From Bacteroidota bacterium (GTDB lineage Bacteria > Bacteroidota > Bacteroidia > Cytophagales > Cyclobacteriaceae), in NCBI GenBank assembly GCA_023417065.1, contig JAEZGH010000153.1:1-30204 (forward strand): a stretch of 30,204 nt of DNA, written 5' to 3'. This document shows, piece after piece, positions 24,273 through 30,204 of the stretch. Position 1 is the stretch's first letter; every line of letters begins with the position of its first letter. The notes under the pieces were generated by a model. That model searched no databases. It was not told the DNA's origin and worked only from the letters and a program-made list of their open reading frames with translations. Both the position numbers and the translations under genes were made by a program.

Positions 24273-25484
24273 TCAGGCCAATACTTCCTTTACCTTTTGC
24301 GCTGCATCCTTCAGCAAAATAGCTGATTTTACTTTCAGGCCGGATTCTTCAATGATTTTAGCGCCTTCTTCAGCGTTTGTTCCCTGCAGGCGGACGATAA
24401 TAGGTACCCGGATATCGCCGATTTTTTTGTAGGCTTCAACAACTCCGTTTGCCACACGGTCACAGCGGACGATGCCCCCGAAAATGTTGATCAGAATAGC
24501 CTTCACGTTCGGATCCTTCAAAATAATGCGGAAACCGGCTTCCACCGTCGTGGCATTTGCTCCACCCCCAACATCGAGGAAGTTTGCGGGCTCGCCACCC
24601 GACAGTTTGATAATATCCATAGTGGCCATCGCAAGACCCGCGCCGTTTACCATACAACCAACGTTCCCGTCCAGTTTCACGTAGTTCAGGTCAGCTTTAG
24701 CGGCCTCAACTTCCAGCGGGTCCTCTTCTGTAATATCGCGTAGTTCGAGCAGATCCTTGTGACGGAAAAGTGCGTTATCGTCAAGGTTTACCTTTGAGTC
24801 AACAGCAAGAATTCTGTTATCTGACGTTTTCAGCAGCGGGTTGATTTCAAACATTGACGCATCGAGCCCTATATAGGCGTTGTACAACGACTGAATAAAC
24901 TTTACGCCTTCTTTGAAAGCATTGCCTTCCCAACCGAGGGCAAACGCAACCTTCCGCGCCTGGAAGGGTTGGAGGCCAATGGCCGGATCAATCCACTCTT
25001 TTATGATTTTCTCGGGCGTCGCTTCGGCTACTTCCTCAATGTTGACACCCCCTTCAACCGAAGCCATGATCACCGGAGTTCCTGTGGCGCGGTCCAGAAG
25101 GATACTCATGTAGTATTCCTTGGGCTCGCTTTCTCCGGGATAGTAAACATCTTCTGCAATGAGCACCTTGCTCACGCGCTTTCCTTCGGGGCCTGTCTGG
25201 TGGGTGACCAGCGTACCTCCCAGAATGGCCTTTGCCTTTTCAGGTACTTCTTCCAGGCTTTTGGCCAGGACAACGCCCTTGGAACCCGTTTCTTTAACTA
25301 CACCCTTACCGCGGCCTCCCGCATGGATTTGCGATTTTACCACAAACCATTTGGTACCCGTCTCATTCTGAAGTTCTTTGGCAGCTGCAAATGCTCCCTC
25401 AGGGCTATCTGCCACCAAACCACGCTGCACCGCAACGCCATATTTCTTGAGAATTTCTTTGCCTTGGTATTCGTGTATGTTCAT
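24273..25484 (-). CDS. sucC: Succinyl-CoA synthetase beta subunit (ADP-forming)
   Basis: A 403-residue TCA-cycle enzyme subunit: succinyl-CoA + ADP + Pi to succinate + CoA + ATP, as a complex with SucD. The N-terminal ATP-grasp domain opens MNIHEYQGKEILKKYGV and has VVKSQIHAGGRGKGVV for nucleotide binding, then EINPLL and VDSKVNLDDNALFRH for metal binding. The C-terminal ligase domain has VNGAGLAMATMDII, NFLDVGGGA and INIFGGIVRCDRVA near the interface that meets the phospho-His loop of SucD. It has the slightly long form (about 400 against 388 in E. coli) usual in Bacteroidota. SucD is not adjacent, which is also common in this phylum. A good promoter lies 19 bp or more upstream; lolD is divergent. 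Confidence 0.97.
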   Translation of the reverse strand: MNIHEYQGKEILKKYGVAVQRGLVADSPEGAFAAAKELQNETGTKWFVVKSQIHAGGRGKGVVKETGSKGVVLAKSLEEVPEKAKAILGGTLVTHQTGPEGKRVSKVLIAEDVYYPGESEPKEYYMSILLDRATGTPVIMASVEGGVNIEEVAEATPEKIIKEWIDPAIGLQPFQARKVAFALGWEGNAFKEGVKFIQSLYNAYIGLDASMFEINPLLKTSDNRILAVDSKVNLDDNALFRHKDLLELRDITEEDPLEVEAAKADLNYVKLDGNVGCMVNGAGLAMATMDIIKLSGGEPANFLDVGGGANATTVEAGFRIILKDPNVKAILINIFGGIVRCDRVANGVVEAYKKIGDIRVPIIVRLQGTNAEEGAKIIEESGLKVKSAILLKDAAQKVKEVLA

Positions 25485-25502
25485 GCAATTTTTGTTTTCG
25501 GG

Positions 25503-25534
25503 CGAAACTACTTTATTTACTGCTTTATTTCAAG
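25503..25534 (-). promoter_or_regulatory. Promoter of sucC
   Basis: On the minus strand, CTTG (25534-25531) is followed after 20 bp by TAGTTTCG (25510-25503), one mismatch from TAnnTTTG. The sucC ATG follows 18 bp later. Confidence 0.5.
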
Positions 25535-25632
25535 AATTGAATGCTGCTATTGCGAATACGGTGCCGCGACACGACCTGCCGCCGGATTTTGCAGGTAACC
25601 CGACCAGGAATTTGTAATCTGAAAATTATCCC

Positions 25633-26301
25633 ATGCTTCGCTCCGCCAGTGTAACAAAAAGCTACGGCAAACTCAACGTACTTAAAGGTATCGACATAGA
25701 GGTTCAGAAAGGGGAGGTGGTGGCTATCGTGGGCGCGTCCGGTGCCGGGAAAAGTACACTTCTGCATATCCTGGGCACGCTTGACCGCCCTGATCAAGGC
25801 AAAGTTTACATGCACGGCCGCGACATATTCGCTCAGTCCACCAGCGAGTTGTCCTCGTTTCGGAATAAGTCCATTGGCTTTATCTTTCAGTTTCACAACC
25901 TCCTGCCGGAATTCAGCGCCCTCGAAAATGTGATGATCCCCGGGCTTATTGCCAACGGGCGACGCGAATCTGAAGTTAGGAAGCGGGCTATGGAATTGCT
26001 GGATTTGCTCGGCCTCGGCCACCGCACTGATCACAAACCATCGGAATTATCGGGGGGAGAGCAGCAAAGGACCGCTGTGGCCCGGGCACTCATCAACGCC
26101 CCCGACCTGATTTTGGCCGACGAACCCAGCGGTAACCTCGACTCTAAAAACGCCGTCGATCTGCATAACCTTTTTTTTCAGCTCAGGAAGGATTTCGGTC
26201 ACACTTTCGTCATTGTCACGCACAACCAGGAACTGGCTACTATGGCCGATCGCAAGATTGAACTCAAGGACGGCGTCGTCGTTCAGGAGTCCAGAGGCTG
26301 A
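25633..26301 (+). CDS. lolD: ABC transporter ATP-binding protein, LolD-like
   Basis: A 222-residue ATPase of the LolD/MacB class, which powers lipoprotein release from the inner membrane toward the outer membrane together with LolC/LolE-type permeases. The Walker A is GASGAGKST (34-42), the Q-loop is FIFQFHNLLPEF (84-95), the signature is LSGGEQQR (139-146), the Walker B is LILADEPSGNLDS (159-171), and the H-loop is FVIVTHN. FHNLLPEFSALENVMIP is characteristic of the LolD subgroup. No permease is next to it, as is usual in Bacteroidota. It is divergent from sucC and is followed after 84 bp by mtaB on the same strand. A related MacB/FtsE-like role cannot be fully excluded. Confidence 0.9.
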   Translation: MLRSASVTKSYGKLNVLKGIDIEVQKGEVVAIVGASGAGKSTLLHILGTLDRPDQGKVYMHGRDIFAQSTSELSSFRNKSIGFIFQFHNLLPEFSALENVMIPGLIANGRRESEVRKRAMELLDLLGLGHRTDHKPSELSGGEQQRTAVARALINAPDLILADEPSGNLDSKNAVDLHNLFFQLRKDFGHTFVIVTHNQELATMADRKIELKDGVVVQESRG

Positions 26302-26367
26302 TCCAGTTCTGTTGAAAAACCAGTCCGGGTTTCCGGATTTCTATGACCAGCGGTGCGGGAAAAACTG

Positions 26368-26375
26368 TATTTTTG
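26368..26375 (+). promoter_or_regulatory. Probable -7 box (TATTTTTG) for mtaB
   Basis: An exact TAnnTTTG match ending 10 bp before the mtaB ATG. No clear TTTG box at the expected upstream spacing. It lies within what would be coding DNA if the upstream GTG at 26353 were used, which supports the ATG at 26386. Confidence 0.4.
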
Positions 26376-26385
26376 CACCCTTGTC

Positions 26386-27705
26386 ATGAAAAAAGTTGCG
26401 TTTTATACACTCGGCTGCAAACTGAACTTTTCGGAGACTTCCACCATTTCCCGCATGTTTGAGGAAAAGGGCTACCGAAAGGTCGATTTTACGGACACTC
26501 CCGACATCTTCATCATCAACACGTGCTCCGTTACGGAGAATGCCGACAAGAAGTGCCACAAAATTGTCAGGGAAGCACGGGGTATCTCGCCCGATGCCTA
26601 TGTCGCGATCATTGGTTGCTATGCCCAGCTGAAACCACAGGAGATCGCATCAATGCCAGGGGTGGATGCTGTTCTGGGAGCAGCTGAAAAATTCCGTCTG
26701 GTCGAGCTTCTCGACGGTTTCGTCCGGACTCCCCAACCGCAGGTTATTGCCTCCGACATCGAAGCAGCCAATAAGTTTAACACATCCTATTCCATCAACG
26801 ACCGGACCCGTACTTTCCTCAAGGTTCAGGATGGGTGTGATTACTCATGCTCCTTTTGCACAATACCCCTCGCACGAGGTGGAAGCCGGAGTGACAGCAT
26901 CGAAAATATTGTAAAGACTGCCCGGGAAATCGCGGCAACCGACGTGAAGGAGATAGTCCTCACAGGGGTGAATACCGGCGACTTCGGCCTGCAGGACGGT
27001 GTCCGCAAGGAACGTTTCATCGACCTGGTGCGTGCCCTCGACGATGTTGAAGGGATTGATCGCATCCGCATTTCTTCTATCGAACCGAACCTTCTTACGG
27101 ACGATATCATTGAATTCGTTGCTTCTTCTAAACGATTCGTACCCCATTTCCATATCCCGCTGCAGTCGGGATCTAACAAGGTCCTTCGTCTGATGCGACG
27201 CCGTTATCAGCGCGAACTATATGTCGATCGCGTAAGCAAGATCAAGTCGCTGATGCCGCATTGCTGTATCGGCGTTGATGTCATTGTAGGGTTTCCCGGT
27301 GAAACCCGTGAGGATTTTCTCGAAACGTATGAGTTCCTCAACCAGCTTGACATATCCTATTTGCACGTCTTCACTTACTCCGAGAGAGAGAATACAGTAG
27401 CCGCTACGTTGGATGGATCGGTGCCTGGAAATCTACGTGCAGACCGTTCGCGAATGCTGCACTCACTGTCCGATAAAAAACGGCGCAAGTTCTATGAAGA
27501 CAATCTGGGTAAAGAAGCAGTTGTACTCTTCGAGAATGACGTAGAAGCGGGGATGATGCATGGGTTTACGGAAAACTATATCCGTGTGACGGCAAAGTAT
27601 GATCCCGTTCTTATCAACGAGCTCAAACCGTTGCGATTGGTTTCGATAAATGAAAAAGGCCTCGTTGAAGCCGAAGACATCAACGAGGAGATTTTCAAAC
27701 ATTGA
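26386..27705 (+). CDS. mtaB: tRNA t6A37 methylthiotransferase MtaB
   Basis: A 439-residue radical-SAM methylthiotransferase that converts N6-threonylcarbamoyladenosine at tRNA position 37 to the 2-methylthio form. The N-terminal UPF0004 domain supplies three Cys for the auxiliary Fe-S cluster: C11 (TLGCKLNFSE), C47 (NTCSVT) and C78 (IGCYAQ). The SAM cluster motif is C151-x3-C155-x2-C158 (DGCDYSCSFCTIP). Next come the radical-SAM barrel words LTGVNTGDFG, RISSIEPN, HFHIPLQSGS and DVIVGFPGET, and a C-terminal TRAM-like region. The GCKLN and IEPN wording favours MtaB over MiaB or RimO. The ATG at 26386 (MKKVAFYTLGCK) is preferred over a GTG 33 bp upstream because family members begin here. It converges with the phosphohexomutase gene, stops 6 bp apart. 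Confidence 0.95.
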   Translation: MKKVAFYTLGCKLNFSETSTISRMFEEKGYRKVDFTDTPDIFIINTCSVTENADKKCHKIVREARGISPDAYVAIIGCYAQLKPQEIASMPGVDAVLGAAEKFRLVELLDGFVRTPQPQVIASDIEAANKFNTSYSINDRTRTFLKVQDGCDYSCSFCTIPLARGGSRSDSIENIVKTAREIAATDVKEIVLTGVNTGDFGLQDGVRKERFIDLVRALDDVEGIDRIRISSIEPNLLTDDIIEFVASSKRFVPHFHIPLQSGSNKVLRLMRRRYQRELYVDRVSKIKSLMPHCCIGVDVIVGFPGETREDFLETYEFLNQLDISYLHVFTYSERENTVAATLDGSVPGNLRADRSRMLHSLSDKKRRKFYEDNLGKEAVVLFENDVEAGMMHGFTENYIRVTAKYDPVLINELKPLRLVSINEKGLVEAEDINEEIFKH

Positions 27706-27711
27706 AGGTGA

Positions 27712-29442
27712 TTACACCGACATCAGATATCCTTCGATTCCTTCAATCTTCAGATCCAGGGAACGTGTTACTTCATCAAACTTGTCTCTTGAAGGTAACT
27801 TGGTGTTCACACTGATGTAGTATTTGATTTTTGGCTCTGTTCCCGAAGGTCGTACCGATACCTTGCTGCCATCTTCGAGGTAGAACTGCAGTACATCGGA
27901 CTTAGGAAAATCCAGTGGAGATTCTTTTCCTGATGTCAGGTCTTTTTCAATGAGAGTTTTGTAGTCACGAACCTTTACAACGCGGCTTCCGCTTATTTCT
28001 GCAGGCGGATTATTGCGGAACTTCTCCATCAGCGCCTTAATTTCCTGTTCGCCCTGCTGGCCTTTCTTCACCACGTTGAGCAGCGTCTCCTTGTAGTAGG
28101 CGAACTCAACATACATGTCGATAAGCCAGTCGTACATCGACTTGCCTTCGTCCTGTGCACTCGCGGCCATCGCCGCGAAAAACGCGCATGCGGAAACAGC
28201 ATCTTTATCGCGAACGAAATCTCCAGCCATGTAACCATAGCTTTCTTCACCCGCCGCGATGAATCGCTTTTTGCCTTCGAACTTACCCATCAGCTCGGCG
28301 ATGTATTTGAAACCTGTGAGCGTATTGTAGCATTCAACGCCCAGTTGTTTCGCCATAAGGTCAACGAGCTCGGTCGTAACAATCGTTTTGGCGATGTAAG
28401 TGTTCTGCCTCTCTTTGATGTTTTTCATGATGAAGTACATCATCAGACTGAATGCCTGGTTCCCATTCAGGAGGATGAACTCTCCATCGGAGCGGCGCAC
28501 GCCAATACCGACGCGATCTGTGTCAGGATCGGTTGCCATTACCATTGTCGCACCAACGGCTTTACCTTTGGCGATAACCATTTCCATCGCCGACTTTTCT
28601 TCAGGGTTCGGCGACTTCACCGTCGGGAAGTTACCGTCAGCAATGGCTTGTTCTTCGACGACGTGAATGTTATCAAACCCAATCTGTCGCAAGCATTCCG
28701 GTACCATGGTGATACCCGCTCCATGGATGCTTGAATACACCAGCGGGATGTTTTTATGCCTAGCGATCACTTCGTGGTTTGGAATGATCTTTTTGACCTC
28801 TTCGTAATATGCCTTCTCAACTTCCGGTCCGATGACGTGAATACGTTCAGGCACAGGTTCAAACTTCACCTGCTCGAAGGAGGTAATCGCGTTCACTTCT
28901 GCGATAATGTTTTTGTCATGCGGCGGAACTACCTGGGCGCCGTCGTTCCAGTAAGCTTTATAACCGTTGTATTCTTTTGGATTGTGAGACGCGGTCACTA
29001 CCACACCAGACTGACATTTCAGGAACCGAATGGCAAAGGAAAGGACAGGAGTCGGGCGTAGTTCCGCGAACATGTAAACGTCTATTCCATTGGCGGAAAG
29101 CACGTTGGCTACAGTCTCAGCGAAAAATCGACTGTTATTCCGGCTGTCATGGGCAATTGCTACTTTGATTTTTGCATCAGGGAAACTCTTGTTAAGGTAG
29201 TTGGCAAGTCCCTGAGTGGCGACTCCCACAGTGTATTTGTTCATGCAGTTCGTGCCGGCACCCATGATGCCGCGTAAGCCACCGGTTCCAAATTCCAGAT
29301 CCTTGTAAAAGTTGTCGATGAGTTCCTTTGAATCCTCTTTCGCAAGCAATGATTGAACTTCCGCTTTTGTGTTATCGTCGATAACGTTGCTGTTCAGCCA
29401 CAACCGGGCTTTGGATGTCACTTGTTCTAATAGTTCAGACAT
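27712..29442 (-). CDS. Alpha-D-phosphohexomutase (phosphoglucomutase/phosphomannomutase)
   Basis: A 576-residue enzyme that interconverts hexose 1- and 6-phosphates, supplying sugar 1-phosphates for nucleotide-sugar and glycan synthesis. Four domains are visible: FGTGGLRGIMG at 51-61, the phosphoserine loop TASHNP with S152, the metal loop DPDTDR, the sugar loop GEESYGYMAGD, and the phosphate loop RPSGTEPKIKYY near the C-terminus. The length and wording fit the long PgcA-type phosphoglucomutases rather than the 450-residue ManB type. The ATG at 29442 (MSELLEQV) is chosen, because the frame open to 29484 would include a TATCTTTG promoter box. It is monocistronic and convergent with mtaB. It is not linked to the glycan locus but would feed it. 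Confidence 0.93.
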   Translation of the reverse strand: MSELLEQVTSKARLWLNSNVIDDNTKAEVQSLLAKEDSKELIDNFYKDLEFGTGGLRGIMGAGTNCMNKYTVGVATQGLANYLNKSFPDAKIKVAIAHDSRNNSRFFAETVANVLSANGIDVYMFAELRPTPVLSFAIRFLKCQSGVVVTASHNPKEYNGYKAYWNDGAQVVPPHDKNIIAEVNAITSFEQVKFEPVPERIHVIGPEVEKAYYEEVKKIIPNHEVIARHKNIPLVYSSIHGAGITMVPECLRQIGFDNIHVVEEQAIADGNFPTVKSPNPEEKSAMEMVIAKGKAVGATMVMATDPDTDRVGIGVRRSDGEFILLNGNQAFSLMMYFIMKNIKERQNTYIAKTIVTTELVDLMAKQLGVECYNTLTGFKYIAELMGKFEGKKRFIAAGEESYGYMAGDFVRDKDAVSACAFFAAMAASAQDEGKSMYDWLIDMYVEFAYYKETLLNVVKKGQQGEQEIKALMEKFRNNPPAEISGSRVVKVRDYKTLIEKDLTSGKESPLDFPKSDVLQFYLEDGSKVSVRPSGTEPKIKYYISVNTKLPSRDKFDEVTRSLDLKIEGIEGYLMSV

Positions 29443-29462
29443 GGAATTTTGGTTTAACGGCG

Positions 29463-29470
29463 CAAAGATA
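29463..29470 (-). promoter_or_regulatory. Probable -7 box (TATCTTTG) for the phosphohexomutase gene
   Basis: An exact TAnnTTTG match on the minus strand, 20 bp upstream of the ATG at 29442. No good TTTG box at the usual spacing. Confidence 0.5.
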
Positions 29471-29502
29471 AAAAGACGGGCCATTCGGTTACGGCCCTGG
29501 TT

Positions 29503-29537
29503 GGATTTCTCGTTTCTGATTACGGATTTCTCATTTA
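29503..29537. repeat. Dispersed GATTTCTGATT-type motif, copy E
   Basis: GGATTTCTCGTTTCTGATT followed by ACGGATTTCTCATTT, related to the motifs at 7381 and 18841 but less exact. Confidence 0.4.
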
Positions 29538-29599
29538 TGCTCCGGGAACAGGTGTCTCGGAGGGCTGGCGGCAGGCGTCAGGTGGTAAGCTGGTTAGGT

Positions 29600-29701
29600 G
29601 GCTGGGCAGCTGGGTAGTTTACCCAGTGGGTTGAAGGCGAATTCATCTGGTGCCGAAATCAGGGCGGCTTCCCTGCGAACTTGCCACCCAGCTACCCAGC
29701 C
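29600..29701 (-). terminator. Long inverted repeat downstream of hppD
   Basis: GGCTGGGCAGCTGGGTAG (29600-29617) and CCACCCAGCTACCCAGCC (29684-29701) pair over 18 positions. In the minus-strand transcript the two imperfect positions become G-U pairs; in the plus strand they are mismatches. The stem starts 22 bp after the hppD stop. A 7-bp hairpin (29610-29626) and a 12-bp direct repeat (29680-29691, 29704-29715) lie in the same stretch. It is a possible transcript end or 3' stabilising element, without a T-run. Confidence 0.35.
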
Positions 29702-29723
29702 GCCTTGCCACCCAGGTCCGCCG

Positions 29724-30204
29724 TCATAAATTTCCCCTCAGCGCCTGCTCGCGCTCAATAGATTCAAACAGCGCCTTGAAGTTTCCTTTGCCAAACGACT
29801 TCGCTCCGTTGCGTTCGATTATCTCAAAGAACACGGTAGGGCGATCCTGAATCGGTTTCGTGAAAATCTGCAGAAGGTAGCCTTCTTCATCGCGGTCGAT
29901 GAGAATATTCTGGCGTTTCAGCTCTTCAAGATCCTCCTCAATCGCGCCGACGCGGTCGAGTACATCTTCGTAATATGTCTCCGGTACGTAGAGGAATTCC
30001 ATCCCCCGGCGTCGAAGTTCCTTCACGGTATACACAATGTCGTCGGTGGCGATGGCAATGTGTTGTACACCGGCTCCCCGATAGAATTCCAGGTACTCCT
30101 CGATCTGGGATTTCTTTTTAACTTCAGCAGGTTCGTTGATGGGGAATTTTACATACACGTTTCCATTGGAGACAACTTTCGACATCAGCGCGCTGTATTC
30201 CGTA
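29724..30204 (-). CDS. hppD: 4-hydroxyphenylpyruvate dioxygenase, C-terminal part (gene runs off window)
   Basis: The 3' part (160 codons) of a non-haem Fe(II) dioxygenase that converts 4-hydroxyphenylpyruvate to homogentisate in tyrosine breakdown. The frame stays open to the window edge (TEYSAL precedes MSKVVSNGN), so the ATG at 30185 is internal and the N-terminal half lies outside. Visible family features are FPINEP, the metal-binding His in GVQHIAIATDDI, LLQIFTKP, and the metal-binding Glu in FFEIIERNG, followed by the C-terminal helix GNFKALFESIEREQ that caps the active site. The ending RGNL is the usual end of Bacteroidota HPPD. The known family length is about 360-380 residues, so roughly 200 are missing. 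Confidence 0.95.
   Translation of the reverse strand, partial: TEYSALMSKVVSNGNVYVKFPINEPAEVKKKSQIEEYLEFYRGAGVQHIAIATDDIVYTVKELRRRGMEFLYVPETYYEDVLDRVGAIEEDLEELKRQNILIDRDEEGYLLQIFTKPIQDRPTVFFEIIERNGAKSFGKGNFKALFESIEREQALRGNL

Noticed and set aside
26353..26385. GTG at 26353 as the mtaB start
   Set aside because: It adds 11 residues absent from the family and would place an exact TAnnTTTG promoter box inside the gene.
29443..29484. N-terminal extension of the phosphohexomutase to 29484
   Set aside because: The added residues cover a TATCTTTG promoter box, and the family begins at MSELLEQV-like sequence.
1..30204. Mobile elements, CRISPR arrays, tRNA or rRNA genes
   Set aside because: No transposase, integrase, regularly spaced repeat array, cloverleaf or rRNA-like stretch was recognised on either strand; the repeats present are short and lack target-site duplications that I can define.

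Overview
The window looks like chromosomal DNA of a Bacteroidota bacterium, probably Cytophagales-like. The taxonomic call is inference. It rests on a large secreted protein with a type IX secretion (T9SS) C-terminal sorting domain, a PorG-like outer-membrane protein, an exosortase of the XrtF type, very long multi-PAS histidine kinases, and several start-proximal boxes matching the Bacteroidota -7 promoter consensus TAnnTTTG. No rRNA, tRNA, CRISPR array, insertion sequence or phage gene was seen.

Layout. (1) 84-2945, minus: a receiver-only response regulator followed by a soluble four-PAS histidine kinase. (2) 2946-5036: three small proteins (two secreted, one membrane) set in unusually structured intergenic DNA with palindromes, a tandem repeat and dispersed repeats. 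(3) 5037-10941: a surface-glycan locus. On plus lie an orphan receiver protein and a GT4/phosphoglycosyl-transferase fusion. Convergent to it is a minus-strand operon: PglE-like aminotransferase, exosortase XrtF, its small membrane partner, and two PglD/NeuD-like acetyltransferases. (4) 11486-16642, plus: an eight-PAS membrane histidine kinase, a receiver-only regulator and a NarL/LuxR-type regulator with overlapping ends, divergent from the XrtF operon across about 540 bp of palindrome-rich DNA. (5) 16867-18840: a PglF/CapD-type membrane nucleotide-sugar 4,6-dehydratase. (6) 18841-19638: an 800-bp repeat-containing gap, then a 1231-residue T9SS cargo protein convergent with a PorG-like gene, stops 1 bp apart. 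(7) 24273-30204: housekeeping genes sucC, lolD, mtaB, a phosphohexomutase and the 3' part of hppD.

How it fits together. PglF-, PglE-, PglD-, PglC- and PglA-like activities are all present, which is the set needed to make and prime a bacillosamine-type (2,4-diamino-2,4,6-trideoxyhexose) lipid-linked sugar. The exosortase and its partner sit inside that operon, so the window links an exosortase of unknown substrate to a diamino-sugar glycan pathway. The multi-PAS kinase with two regulators lies between the operon and the dehydratase gene and may control it (inference). The flippase, polymerase or ligase, and the exosortase substrate are not in the window.
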